From Berkiella_A sp963976875 (GTDB taxonomy: Bacteria > Pseudomonadota > Gammaproteobacteria > Berkiellales > Berkiellaceae): a stretch of 64,000 nucleotides of DNA. The translations under genes and the position numbers were made by a program. The number at the start of each line of letters is the position of its first letter. Position 1 is the stretch's first letter. The notes below the pieces were generated by a model. It worked only from the letters and a program-made list of their open reading frames with translations. It was not told the DNA's origin and did not search any database. Positions 8,852 through 17,964 of the stretch are shown here, in pieces. The stretch spans positions 1-64,000 of the forward strand of contig CAXBML010000016.1 in assembly GCA_963976875.1 (NCBI GenBank). The letters are read 5' to 3'.

Positions 8852-8887
8852 AAAAACCATCTGCTGAATAGACAGCAGATGGTTTTT
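8852..8887. terminator. Bidirectional rho-independent terminator
   Basis: A long perfect hairpin lies between two convergent genes: AAAAACCATCTGCTG (8852-8866), loop AATAGA, CAGCAGATGGTTTTT (8873-8887). A T-tract follows the stem on the plus strand and the mirrored A-tract gives a T-tract on the minus strand. It can therefore end both the 1007-residue protein gene and the rpsO-pnp transcript. Confidence 0.93.
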
Positions 8888-8911
8888 ATTTGATTAGGTC
8901 TAAATCTAGGC

Positions 8912-11032
8912 CTATTCTTCGTTCGCAGTCACCTCAACACCTTCCATATCTTTGGTGCTCAGTTTAATGCGTCCTTGTCTATCAACTTCCAAAACTTTAA
9001 CGTTCAACACTTGGCCTACAGTTAACACTTGGTGTATGTCACTGATACGTTCGTTGGAAATTTGTGAAATATGCAATAAACCGTCTTTCCCTGGCAATAT
9101 ATTCACAAATGCACCAAAATCTACTAAGCGTACAATTTTACCTTCGTAAACTTGGTTGGCTTTGACTTCAACGGTAAACAGTTTGATTCGACGCTGGGCT
9201 TCATCACAAGATTGTTGATCTTGTGCCACAATGTTAATACTACCATCATCTTCAATATCAATGTTTGTGCCTGTCTCTTCGATAAGCGCACGAATGGTTG
9301 CCCCACCCTTACCAATAATATCTCTGATTTTATCAGGATTAACTTTCATCGTATGCACACGAGGCGCGAACTCAGATAATTGTGTGCGAGGTTCCGCTAA
9401 TGATGCATTCATAATACCAAGAATATGTTCACGGCCTGTCTTAGCTTGGGCTAAAGCAACATCCATGATATCTCTCGTAATACCATCGATTTTGATATCC
9501 ATTTGCAAAGCCGTGATACCTTTGTCAGTACCTGCTACTTTGAAATCCATATCGCCTAAATGATCTTCATCCCCTAGGATATCTGAAAGTACAGCAAATT
9601 TGTCACCTTCTTTAATTAAGCCCATGGCAATACCCGCCACAGGTGCCTTTAAAGGGACACCCGCATCCATTAGCGCTAAACTACTACCACAAACACTGGC
9701 CATAGAACTAGAACCATTAGATTCAGTAATTTCAGAAACCACACGCATAACATAGGGAAAATCTTTTTGATCTGGCAATATTGCTTTAAGCGCACGCTTT
9801 GCAAGGTTACCATGACCAATTTCACGACGCTTAGGACTGCCAACCATACCAGCCTCACCGACACAGTACGGAGGGAAGTTATAATGCAACATGAAAGCTT
9901 CTTTTTTCTCACCTGAAGCGCTGTCAATAATTTGAGCATCCCGACTGGTACCAAATGTACAAACCACAATCGCTTGAGTTTCGCCACGCGTAAAACATGA
10001 AGAACCATGTGTTCTAGGTAAAACACCAGTTTGAGCCGCAATTTGTCGTACAGTTTCAGTATTTCGGCCATCAATTCTAGGCTCGCCATCTAAGACTCTA
10101 TTGCGCACAATGCTTTTCTCAAGTGTGCTAATTGCCCCAGCGATAGCTGATTTATCGAACAAAGCATTACCTTCTGCATCTGTTTCAGCTAGAATTTGCT
10201 CGACAAATTGTTTTCTTAATTCTTTCAATTTAGGGTAACGTGCTGTTTTATCAGCAATCAAATACGCTTCTGTTAATTGGGCTTTTGCTAAAGAAGAAAC
10301 TTTTTCAGCCAAAGTTGTGTCCGCAACAGGCGCTTCCCAAACCCACGCTGGCTTACCCACTTCTTCATTCATCTGATTGATGGCTTTAATCACAATCTGC
10401 ATTTCTTCATGACCATGCATAACTGCTTTAAGCATGAGCTCTTCTGATAATTCTTGAGCATCAGATTCAACCATCAACACAGAACTTTCTGTCCCTGCTA
10501 CGACTAAATCTAATTCTGATTTTTCCATCTGTTCTTTAGTAGGGTTAATGACAAATTCATTATCGATATAACCTACACGCGCACCACCAATAGGTCCTGC
10601 AAAAGGAATACCTGAAATAGCAAGCGCTGCTGAGGCACCAATCATTGCTGGGATATCAGGATTAATTTCGGGATTAATAGACATAACCGTGGCAATCACT
10701 TGCACTTCATTCATAAAACCATTTGGAAATAATGGTCTCAAAGGTCTGTCAATCAAACGAGCCGTCAACGTTTCAAATTCCGATGGACGACCTTCTCTCT
10801 TGAAGAACCCACCAGGAATTTTTCCTGCTGCATACATTCTTTCTTGATAGTTAACTGTTAGTGGGAAGAAGGGACGGCCTTCCACCACATCTTCTATACC
10901 TACCACAGTTACCAATACAACGGTGCCTTCCATGTTAACCATGACCGAACCAGTTGCTTGTTTTGCAACCACACCGGTTTCTAAACTAACCGTGTGATCG
11001 CCATACTGAAAGGTTTTGACGCAAGTTGTCAC
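8912..11032 (-). CDS. pnp: Polynucleotide phosphorylase
   Basis: PNPase is the phosphorolytic 3'-to-5' exoribonuclease of the RNA degradosome. The 706-residue length fits. Two RNase PH domains are visible, with GKIPGGFFKREGRPSE in the first and RTHGSSCFTRGETQA and DILGDEDHLGDMDFKVAGT (the catalytic acidic motif) in the second. A KH domain follows (IRDIIGKGGATIRALIEETG) and then an S1 domain near the C-terminus (GKIVRLVDFGAFVNILPGKD). Translation starts with GTG, with AGAGGA 8 bp upstream. The gene is 41 bp downstream of rpsO, the usual pairing. Confidence 0.97.
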   Translation of the reverse strand: MTTCVKTFQYGDHTVSLETGVVAKQATGSVMVNMEGTVVLVTVVGIEDVVEGRPFFPLTVNYQERMYAAGKIPGGFFKREGRPSEFETLTARLIDRPLRPLFPNGFMNEVQVIATVMSINPEINPDIPAMIGASAALAISGIPFAGPIGGARVGYIDNEFVINPTKEQMEKSELDLVVAGTESSVLMVESDAQELSEELMLKAVMHGHEEMQIVIKAINQMNEEVGKPAWVWEAPVADTTLAEKVSSLAKAQLTEAYLIADKTARYPKLKELRKQFVEQILAETDAEGNALFDKSAIAGAISTLEKSIVRNRVLDGEPRIDGRNTETVRQIAAQTGVLPRTHGSSCFTRGETQAIVVCTFGTSRDAQIIDSASGEKKEAFMLHYNFPPYCVGEAGMVGSPKRREIGHGNLAKRALKAILPDQKDFPYVMRVVSEITESNGSSSMASVCGSSLALMDAGVPLKAPVAGIAMGLIKEGDKFAVLSDILGDEDHLGDMDFKVAGTDKGITALQMDIKIDGITRDIMDVALAQAKTGREHILGIMNASLAEPRTQLSEFAPRVHTMKVNPDKIRDIIGKGGATIRALIEETGTNIDIEDDGSINIVAQDQQSCDEAQRRIKLFTVEVKANQVYEGKIVRLVDFGAFVNILPGKDGLLHISQISNERISDIHQVLTVGQVLNVKVLEVDRQGRIKLSTKDMEGVEVTANEE

Positions 11033-11073
11033 TAGTGGATTCCTCTTGGGATTAATTCAAATAATGTAAAAAC

Positions 11074-11343
11074 TTAACGACGTAAGCCTAAACTACCGAT
11101 CATTTTCTTATAGGTCTCAGCCTTAGTTCTCTTGAGATAATCAAGTAATTTACGTCTTTTAGCAACTAAGTTCATCAAACCTCTGCGGGAATGCTTGTCT
11201 TTCTTGTGTTCCCGTAAATGATCTGTTAAATAATTAATTCTGGACGTCAACAAAGCAACCTGAACTTCTGGTGAACCGGTGTCGCCATCAAACCGTTGAT
11301 AATCTCCAACAATTTGGGCCTTAGCCTGAACTGACAATGTCAT
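11074..11343 (-). CDS. rpsO: 30S ribosomal protein S15
   Basis: This 89-residue protein is ribosomal protein S15, which binds 16S rRNA early in 30S assembly. The motif GDTGSPEVQVALLTSRINYL and the region HKKDKHSRRGLMNLVAKRR are invariant features of the family. It is followed by pnp, as in most gammaproteobacteria. The 174-bp leader before it contains two inverted repeats, which is notable because S15 represses its own translation through leader RNA structure in E. coli. Confidence 0.98.
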   Translation of the reverse strand: MTLSVQAKAQIVGDYQRFDGDTGSPEVQVALLTSRINYLTDHLREHKKDKHSRRGLMNLVAKRRKLLDYLKRTKAETYKKMIGSLGLRR

Positions 11344-11391
11344 ATACCACTCCTAACACGACATAATGATATTAAAATTTATAAGTTAGTT

Positions 11392-11419
11392 ATTTATTTA
11401 AATTCTTTATTAAATAAAT
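11392..11419 (-). other. AT-rich inverted repeat in rpsO leader
   Basis: ATTTATTTAA (11392-11401) and TTAAATAAAT (11410-11419) form a perfect 10-bp stem with an 8-base loop, 49 bp before the rpsO start codon on the minus strand. It could be part of an S15-responsive leader or an mRNA-processing site. The sequence shows only the inverted repeat. Confidence 0.5.
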
Positions 11420-11431
11420 GCTCCCGGATTC

Positions 11432-11469
11432 TACCATAAGAAACCACTAGTAAGTAGCTTTTTATGGTA
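11432..11469 (-). other. Long imperfect hairpin between truB and rpsO
   Basis: On the minus strand the RNA would fold as a 17-bp stem whose arms begin TACCATAAAAAGCTACT and end AGTGGTTTCTTATGGTA. It has one A-C mismatch and two G-U pairs, and a 4-base loop. No T-tract follows. It lies 49 bp after the truB stop codon. A processing site (RNase III type), a weak terminator or a regulatory leader are all possible. Confidence 0.55.
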
Positions 11470-11517
11470 ATCGGCTTATGAATAAAACGTGGAAAGTATC
11501 GAGTGCAAAGGTATGTT

Positions 11518-12429
11518 TTAATTTGTCTGCATCATTCGTCTAGGGGCCAAACGATCCCCCGATAAAATCTCGCCAACACCAATAAAATCACCAAATTGGT
11601 CTTTCAAACAAACCCATCCAGAGTTAGCTTTATGACCCAACTCTACCAAACGTCCAAATTTCAATTCATTTGTCTGGGCTTGAGATAAAATGATTTCAGG
11701 GTGGCCATTTAGAGCAAAATGGGCTGGCAACAAATGTGATAAATCAGGTGCGGCTTTAAAATCATCTAAAGTGACCATAGGCAGATTTTTAAATGAACCA
11801 ACCCAAAGCCTTCTAAGTACAACAACATGAGCCCCACATCCTAATGCCGCGCCTATGTCTTCCACTAAAGTTCGAATATAGGTCCCTTTGCTACACTCTA
11901 CGGTCAATGACAGCGTTGCTTCTTTGGCTGTTTGTGAAAATGCGTCCAATTGTAATTGATGAATACAAACATCACGAGCAGGCCTTTCAACCATTTTTCC
12001 CTGGCGGGCCAATTTATAGAGCGGCTGTCCTTTATGCTTTAAAGCAGAATACATAGGTGGCACTTGTGAGATATTGCCTTTAAACGGCTTTAAGGCTTCT
12101 TCTAGGAAAGATTGTGTTAATTGGGGTACAGGTTTGCGTTCAAGAATATCCCCTTCACTATCTCCTGTAGGGGTTGTTTCGCCTAATTTTGCGACCACTT
12201 GATAACATTTATCTGATTCAAGTAAAAAACGAGCAAACTTGGTCGCTTCGCCAAAACATAAGGGCAACATTCCACTGGCCAGCGGGTCTAAGCTACCTGT
12301 GTGGCCGGCTTTTTTAACATTTAGCGCAATCTTCGCGGCTGTTAAAGCATAATTAGAAGACATACCACTGGGCTTATCTAGCAATAAAATGCCATTAACC
12401 CCTTTGACAGGATGAATAGGTAAAGACAT
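11518..12429 (-). CDS. truB: tRNA pseudouridine(55) synthase
   Basis: TruB makes pseudouridine 55 in the T-loop of tRNAs. The 303-residue protein begins with the GILLLDKPSGMSSN motif and carries the catalytic loop AGHTGSLDPLASGMLPLCFG, with Asp48 at the position of the E. coli nucleophile. The KGTYIRTLVEDIGAALGCGA motif and a C-terminal PUA-like region complete the family pattern. It lies 45 bp downstream of rbfA in the conserved infB-rbfA-truB-rpsO order. Confidence 0.97.
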   Translation of the reverse strand: MSLPIHPVKGVNGILLLDKPSGMSSNYALTAAKIALNVKKAGHTGSLDPLASGMLPLCFGEATKFARFLLESDKCYQVVAKLGETTPTGDSEGDILERKPVPQLTQSFLEEALKPFKGNISQVPPMYSALKHKGQPLYKLARQGKMVERPARDVCIHQLQLDAFSQTAKEATLSLTVECSKGTYIRTLVEDIGAALGCGAHVVVLRRLWVGSFKNLPMVTLDDFKAAPDLSHLLPAHFALNGHPEIILSQAQTNELKFGRLVELGHKANSGWVCLKDQFGDFIGVGEILSGDRLAPRRMMQTN

Positions 12430-12474
12430 AAACTTTCTCTAGAATTTTATCTGACGTTTATTCTGAGCCAACCA

Positions 12475-12876
12475 TCAAGATTGGCCATCAATATCCCTAG
12501 ATACAGAATCCCGAGAAATAGATTGCTTATCTTGCAGAATCGCCGCATCAATAATTCGACTAATGTGGTTCGCACGAATAGTTGTATCATCAAAAATGAA
12601 CTTTAATGCGGGAATTGTTCTGATTTGAATTTTTTTGGCTAAAGCTGAACGCAAAAAACCTGCAGCCCGATTTAAGACTTGAACAGATTCTTTTGCGCCA
12701 CTCTCATCCAGCACCGTCACATAGACTTTGGCATATTTCAGATCTTTAGAGGCGACGACATCAGTGACCGTAATCATCCCGACTCTAGGATCTTTTATAT
12801 TTTGCTGAATCAGGAGTGCAAGCTCCCGTTGCATCAAATCTTGCACTCTATCAATACGACTAAAATCTTTTGGCAT
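12475..12876 (-). CDS. rbfA: Ribosome-binding factor A
   Basis: RbfA helps mature the 5' end of 16S rRNA on the 30S subunit. The 133-residue protein has the single KH-like domain of the family: RIDRVQDLMQRELALLIQ, DPRVGMITVTDVVASKDL, AKVYVTVLDE and the C-terminal LKFIFDDTTIRANHISRII. It starts with ATG 21 bp after the infB stop codon. The C-terminal tail (about 120-133) is serine- and arginine-rich and variable. Confidence 0.96.
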   Translation of the reverse strand: MPKDFSRIDRVQDLMQRELALLIQQNIKDPRVGMITVTDVVASKDLKYAKVYVTVLDESGAKESVQVLNRAAGFLRSALAKKIQIRTIPALKFIFDDTTIRANHISRIIDAAILQDKQSISRDSVSRDIDGQS

Positions 12877-12897
12877 ATACTACATCCTACCTAAATA

Positions 12898-15498
12898 CTA
12901 AGACGGCAATTCGGCTTTAACTTCTACTTTCTCGAAAGCTTCAATCATGTCACCGACTTTCACATCATTGTAGTTCTTCACGCCGATACCACACTCTATT
13001 CCCGAGCGAACTTCTTTTGCGTCTTCTTTAAAGCGACGTAAAGACTCTAGTTGCCCTTCATAAATCACAACTTCATTCCTTAAGACGCGAATAGGCAAAT
13101 TACGCATCATGGTACCTTCGACAACCATACAACCAGCAATAGAGCCGATTTTGGAGGAACGGAATACATCTCTTACTTCCGCTAAGCCCACAATCTGTTC
13201 TTTAAACTTCGGCCCTATCATGCCATGTATGGATGCTTTGATCGCATCGATAATGTCATAAATAATGCTGTAGTAATAAATTGAAATGCCTTCTTTCGTG
13301 GCTAATTTTCGTGCGCTCGCATCTGCTCGTACGTTAAAACCAATAATAATTGCTTGGGAAGCCATCGCTAAATTGACGTCTGATTCATTCAAACCACCAA
13401 CACCTTTAGAGACCACTTTAACCGCAACTTCTTCATTAGATAGTTGTTCAAGTACATCACCTAAAGCTTCAACAGAGCCTTGAACATCTGCTTTGATTAA
13501 AATGTTAAGTTGCTTAACTTCGCCTGTTTCCATGCGAGTCATGAAACCTTCTAATTTAGAGGCATGTTGACGTGCTAAGCGCAATTCACGGTTTTTAGCT
13601 TGTCTAAATAAAGCTATTTCACGTGCTTTACGTTCATCTTTGACAACCGTTAATTCATCACCCGCATGCGGCGCACCAGATAATCCGATGACTTCAACCG
13701 GCACAGAAGGTCCTGCATGAGAAGCATCTGTTCCGCAATCATTTGTCATTGTACGAACACGACCATAATGAACGCCTGCAATCACGATATCGCCTTTGTT
13801 TAAAGTACCTTGTTGCACAAGCACTGTTGCAACGGCACCGCGACCTTTATCTATACGTGACTCAATAATAATACCGCTAGCTGGACAGTTTGCAATTGCC
13901 CCTAATTCTAAAACTTCTGCTTGTAGCAAGATGGCATCGAGTAATTCATCCACACCTTGACCTGTTTTAGCCGAAACAGGTGCAAACATATAATCACCAC
14001 CCCAATCTTCAGCAATCACTTCGTGCTGAGACAGTTCAGTTTTGACTCTGTCTAAATCTATGCCTTCTTTATCAACTTTATTGATAGCCACAATCATAGG
14101 CACATTGGCTGCTTTTGCGTGCTGAATGGCTTCTATGGTTTGAGGCTTAACACCATCATCTGCCGCAACAATCAATACGACAATATCCGTACATTTCGCA
14201 CCGCGAGCTCGCATAGCACTAAAAGCCGCATGTCCTGGTGTATCTAAAAAAGTCACTGTGCCTTTATCTGTTTTAACAGAATAAGCACCAATATGTTGGG
14301 TAATTCCCCCAGCTTCACCAGAAGCGACTCTGGTACGACGAATATAATCTAACAATGATGTTTTACCGTGATCAACATGACCCATAATGGTCACAATCGG
14401 CGCACGATTAACGGAATCACCTTCGTGTTCGATTATTAATTGATCTTCTAATGTATCGGTATTTTGCAAAGTTGGTTTATGACCTAACTCTTCACAAACT
14501 AAAACAGCTGTATCCTGATCGATTGTTTGATTGATAGTCGCCATAACACCCATTTTCATTAAGGTTTTAATGACTTCTACGCTTTTAATGGCCATTTTTT
14601 GTGCTAAATCACTAACTGAAATAGACTCAGGAATGACGACATCTTTCACTTGAGGTTGCGTGGGTTTCTCAAAACCATGCTTGGTTAAGACTTCTTGTTT
14701 TTTATGCCTGTCTTTACTGCCTCTTCTTCTCTTACTGCCTCGCTCCTCAGCCATTCCACCGCCATGGCGACCTTTCTTCGCGCCTTTGGAGGATTTTGTC
14801 TTTTTAGTCGCATTTTCTTTAGTAAATACCTTCTCAGAACTAGGCGCTTTATGCTTTTTACTCTCTTGTTTCTTTTCTGGAACGATATCAGCCGATTGTG
14901 TAGGCTCAGTTATTTTTTCCGGCTCTGGCGCAGCCTCTGGAACTGGCTTTTCTTCAATCGTCACATCAACCGTTTTTGTTTCTACCTTAGCTTCAACGGC
15001 CGGTCTATCAACTTCTGCTTGTTGCGCAGTATCTGTTTCCTCTGAGACGACCGCAGCGCCATCTACTATTTCGTTTTCAATTTCTGGTGAATCCATTTCA
15101 GCATTTACAATCATTTCTTCTAATTCTTCGACAGGAATATCTTCCGCTTTGATTTCTTCCGATTTGATTTCTTCTGTGGGTTGGGCTCGGCGTATAAATT
15201 TACGTTTTTTACGGCGAACCACTTTGACCGTCTTAGCACCCTGAGAACCAGAGGACTTAACGTTAATTTCGCTGACTTTTTCTCGAGTAACAGTAAATTG
15301 GGTTACTGCACCATCCACCACTTCAGCATCACCATGATCAAGTTTTAACTTTTCAAATAATTTTTGCTTTTGTTCGTCGGTCACCAGATGATTCACACCG
15401 CGATCACACGGAATACCTGCCGCCTTTAGTTGTTCTAATAAACGTTCTGGAGAAATTTTCAATTTCCCTGCATATTGTTCGACAGATATATCAGCCAT
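12898..15498 (-). CDS. infB: Translation initiation factor IF-2
   Basis: IF-2 is the GTPase that brings initiator tRNA to the 30S subunit. The N-terminal third is a long, charged linker (about residues 90-290) rich in Glu, Lys and Val, with a Lys/Arg-rich part. The G domain starts with the P-loop GHVDHGKTSLL and contains DTPGHAAFSAMRARGA and NKVDK. The C-terminal domains that bind fMet-tRNA follow. The open frame also begins with an ATG two codons earlier at 15504, but GGAG sits directly against that codon and 6 bases before the ATG at 15498, so 15498 (866 residues) is preferred. It follows nusA by about 20 bp. Confidence 0.97.
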   Translation of the reverse strand: MADISVEQYAGKLKISPERLLEQLKAAGIPCDRGVNHLVTDEQKQKLFEKLKLDHGDAEVVDGAVTQFTVTREKVSEINVKSSGSQGAKTVKVVRRKKRKFIRRAQPTEEIKSEEIKAEDIPVEELEEMIVNAEMDSPEIENEIVDGAAVVSEETDTAQQAEVDRPAVEAKVETKTVDVTIEEKPVPEAAPEPEKITEPTQSADIVPEKKQESKKHKAPSSEKVFTKENATKKTKSSKGAKKGRHGGGMAEERGSKRRRGSKDRHKKQEVLTKHGFEKPTQPQVKDVVIPESISVSDLAQKMAIKSVEVIKTLMKMGVMATINQTIDQDTAVLVCEELGHKPTLQNTDTLEDQLIIEHEGDSVNRAPIVTIMGHVDHGKTSLLDYIRRTRVASGEAGGITQHIGAYSVKTDKGTVTFLDTPGHAAFSAMRARGAKCTDIVVLIVAADDGVKPQTIEAIQHAKAANVPMIVAINKVDKEGIDLDRVKTELSQHEVIAEDWGGDYMFAPVSAKTGQGVDELLDAILLQAEVLELGAIANCPASGIIIESRIDKGRGAVATVLVQQGTLNKGDIVIAGVHYGRVRTMTNDCGTDASHAGPSVPVEVIGLSGAPHAGDELTVVKDERKAREIALFRQAKNRELRLARQHASKLEGFMTRMETGEVKQLNILIKADVQGSVEALGDVLEQLSNEEVAVKVVSKGVGGLNESDVNLAMASQAIIIGFNVRADASARKLATKEGISIYYYSIIYDIIDAIKASIHGMIGPKFKEQIVGLAEVRDVFRSSKIGSIAGCMVVEGTMMRNLPIRVLRNEVVIYEGQLESLRRFKEDAKEVRSGIECGIGVKNYNDVKVGDMIEAFEKVEVKAELPS

Positions 15499-15519
15499 CA
15501 GCATCTCCGCAACTTGAGC

Positions 15520-17037
15520 TTAATTTTCAATGAACCAGTGTGCTCTGGCCGCCATAATGAGCTTAGCTGCTTTTTCTTCATTTAGTTCTTCGGCTATTTC
15601 AACCAAATCGTCGACTGCGAGCTCAGCTAAATCATCTCGAGTCAAAATATTATGGTTCGCTAACTGATAAGCTAACGATTTATCCATACCTTCTAATGTT
15701 AGTAAATCTTCAGTAGGCGCTTTCTCATCAACACGCTCTTCTTGTTCAATTGCTTGTGTTAATAAGTAATCTTTCGCTCGCTCTCTCAGCGAGGTTAAAG
15801 CCTCTTCTTCCATACCTTCAACTTCCATCAATTCTTGCATTGGCACATAGGCCACTTCTTCTATAGACGTAAATCCTGATTCCACTAAAGCAATAGCCAT
15901 TGCTTCTGAAACTTGCAAATCATTCATAAACAATGTTGATAAACGTTCCATTTCTTCTTGTTCGCGCTCTTCTGCTTGCTTTTCAGAAACCACATTTAAT
16001 TCCCAATCAGTTAATTGGGCCGCCAGTCTTACATTCTGACCACCACGCCCAATGGCCGAAGACTGTTGATCTTCTTCAACAATGACATCCATTGCTTCTT
16101 TATCTTCATCAAAAATAATGCTCGAAATCTCAGCTGGCGCCAAAGCATTGATAACATATTGAGCAGGATCTGCGTCCCACAAAACAATATCCACTCTCTC
16201 ACCACCTAGCTCATTGGAAACGGCCTGCACTCTCGCACCCCGCATACCAACGCATGCACCAACGGGATCAATTCGTGTATCTTTGGCCAATACGGCTATT
16301 TTAGCACGAGCGCCAGGATCTCTTGCAGCACCTTTGACTTCAATCAAACCATCACCAATTTCAGGCACTTCAATTTTAAATAATTCTATCAACATTTCAG
16401 GACATGTACGACTAATCAATAGCTGTGGACCACGTTGATCTTTCTTAACTTCTTGAAGTAATGCTCTAATTCTGTCACCAATACGCAACATTTCTTTAGG
16501 CAACATTTCTGAACGTGGTAATAAACCTTCTGCATTATTGCCTAAGTCGACAACAATAAAATCACGTGTCACTTTTTTTACAGAGCCAGATACTAACTGG
16601 CCTATTTTTTTGGCGTACTCATCAGCAATCTGTTCACGTTTTGCTGCACGCAATCTTTGCATGATCACTTGCTTTGCTGTTTGCGCTGCAATTCGGCCAA
16701 AAGCAACAGATTCAATGGCTTCTTCTATTTTATCGCCAATTTCAACATCTGTTTTTTTCTCTTGTCCTTGGGATAATGTCAACTCAGCTTCGGGGTTTTG
16801 AATACCGACAGGATAACCTTCATCATCTTCCGCATTTTCGTCAACGATGGTCCAAACTCTGAATGTATTATACTCGCCAGTCGCTCTGTTGATGTTAACT
16901 TTAACATCCCATTCTGCACCATTGAGTTTTTTTGTAGCGGATTCTAGCGCAGCTTCTAAAGCTTCAAATACCACTTCTTGTGGCACATTTTTCTCATTAG
17001 AAACGACATCAACGACCAATTTAATCTCATTGTTCAT
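15520..17037 (-). CDS. nusA: Transcription termination/antitermination factor NusA
   Basis: NusA binds RNA polymerase and nascent RNA to control pausing, termination and antitermination. The 505 residues show the N-terminal polymerase-binding domain, an S1 domain (about 135-200, GSVKKVTRDFIVVDLGNNAE), two KH domains (about 200-345, including GACVGMRGARVQAVSNELGG and IGRGGQNVRLAAQLT) and two acidic C-terminal repeats with the helix-hairpin-helix pattern. The start overlaps the end of rimP by 11 bp, indicating translational coupling. Confidence 0.97.
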   Translation of the reverse strand: MNNEIKLVVDVVSNEKNVPQEVVFEALEAALESATKKLNGAEWDVKVNINRATGEYNTFRVWTIVDENAEDDEGYPVGIQNPEAELTLSQGQEKKTDVEIGDKIEEAIESVAFGRIAAQTAKQVIMQRLRAAKREQIADEYAKKIGQLVSGSVKKVTRDFIVVDLGNNAEGLLPRSEMLPKEMLRIGDRIRALLQEVKKDQRGPQLLISRTCPEMLIELFKIEVPEIGDGLIEVKGAARDPGARAKIAVLAKDTRIDPVGACVGMRGARVQAVSNELGGERVDIVLWDADPAQYVINALAPAEISSIIFDEDKEAMDVIVEEDQQSSAIGRGGQNVRLAAQLTDWELNVVSEKQAEEREQEEMERLSTLFMNDLQVSEAMAIALVESGFTSIEEVAYVPMQELMEVEGMEEEALTSLRERAKDYLLTQAIEQEERVDEKAPTEDLLTLEGMDKSLAYQLANHNILTRDDLAELAVDDLVEIAEELNEEKAAKLIMAARAHWFIEN

Positions 17038-17518
17038 TATGAGCCTCTTTCTTTTTATCCTTGCCGAATGTGATATCTACAACCAACCGCGCTTCATCAA
17101 TATCGGAATAAGGAAAAACATATTCCTCAGATTCAAAAATAACGGTAGCAGCGTCTTCTGTTGCTGTTTTTAAAATACCAGAAAAATTCCGTCTATTATC
17201 ATGCAATGTATTTAATTTTAATTTAACTTCTTTACCAACTTGTTGTTGGAAATGTGCCGGCTTGAACAAGAGTCTATTAAGGCCTGGTGATGAAACTTCT
17301 AAAGTATAACGCTCCATTTCAAGTTCAACACTCAAAACCATATCAATCTCACGTGACATTTTGGCTATATCATCTATAGTGATACCACCTGGTTTGTCCA
17401 AGTAAATACGAAATAGAGAACGACCACCATCACCTGACTTTACAACACCCAGCAACTCATATTCTGTGTCTTGTAAAATAGGGTTTAATATTTCATCCCA
17501 TTTGTCGTCATACCGCAT
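17027..17518 (-). CDS. rimP: Ribosome maturation factor RimP
   Basis: RimP assists 30S subunit maturation. The 163-residue protein has the two-domain layout of the family. Its N-terminal half contains GYELLGV-like YELLGVVKSGDGGRSLFRIY and DKPGGITIDDIAKMSREID; YTLEVSSPGLNRLLFKPAHF is the central signature. It is the first protein gene of the rimP-nusA-infB operon, as in E. coli, and lies about 100 bp downstream of two hairpin terminators that separate it from the initiator tRNA. Confidence 0.95.
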   Translation of the reverse strand: MRYDDKWDEILNPILQDTEYELLGVVKSGDGGRSLFRIYLDKPGGITIDDIAKMSREIDMVLSVELEMERYTLEVSSPGLNRLLFKPAHFQQQVGKEVKLKLNTLHDNRRNFSGILKTATEDAATVIFESEEYVFPYSDIDEARLVVDITFGKDKKKEAHNEQ

Positions 17519-17614
17519 GTAAAAGCCTTAAAAAAGTACATTTTTAAATTTTAAAAATCAATGAGTTTAAATAAGAGTTTATCAACCTTTATAAAGTTAA
17601 CCCAATAACTTTAA

Positions 17615-17640
17615 AGCAAAAAAGTGGGACATGCCCACTT
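17615..17640 (-). terminator. Hairpin terminator/attenuator upstream of rimP
   Basis: AAGTGGG (17622-17628) and CCCACTT (17634-17640) form a 7-bp stem. Read on the minus strand it is followed by TTTTGCTTT, a T-tract on that strand only. It lies between the tRNA-fMet gene and rimP. Confidence 0.75.
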
Positions 17641-17686
17641 CTTGAAATCTATTGTATTAGCTACTTAAAAAAACAAACAGCTAATA

Positions 17687-17709
17687 AAAAACCCCATAAA
17701 GGGGTTTTT
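17687..17709. terminator. Rho-independent terminator after tRNA-fMet
   Basis: AAAAACCCC (17687-17695), loop ATAAA, GGGGTTTTT (17701-17709). The A/T arms give T-tracts in both directions. On the minus strand it lies 50 bp after the 3' end of tRNA-fMet and is its likely terminator. Confidence 0.82.
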
Positions 17710-17758
17710 GATTGTTACGCTTGCTCGTCTACATTGGCAATACCAATATGAGCGTAAC

Positions 17759-17835
<77 letters not shown>

Positions 17836-17847
17836 TCAAGTGGATAT

Positions 17848-17876
17848 ATAATACGACAAGCTAACAGAAGGTTCAA
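17848..17876 (-). promoter_or_regulatory. Sigma-70 promoter of tRNA-fMet
   Basis: On the minus strand TTGAAC (17871-17876) and TATTAT (17848-17853) are separated by exactly 17 bp. The -10 box ends 12 bp before the mature 5' end of the tRNA, the expected distance for a short leader. The -10 matches consensus at 5 of 6 positions and the -35 at 4 of 6. Confidence 0.8.
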
Positions 17877-17964
17877 GACATAATTCATAAAACATTAATA
17901 AATAGTTATATTTCTGCTCATAATGCTATACCCGAGCACTCTATTTAGTGTGAATATGCCCCTA

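Noticed and set aside
9231..9563. 110-codon open frame antisense to pnp
   Set aside because: Shadow of a conserved essential gene; composition is that of reversed coding sequence.
14660..15244. 194-codon open frame antisense to infB
   Set aside because: It mirrors the low-complexity Glu/Lys/Val linker of IF-2, giving a Ser/Phe-rich artefact; no ribosome site or family match.
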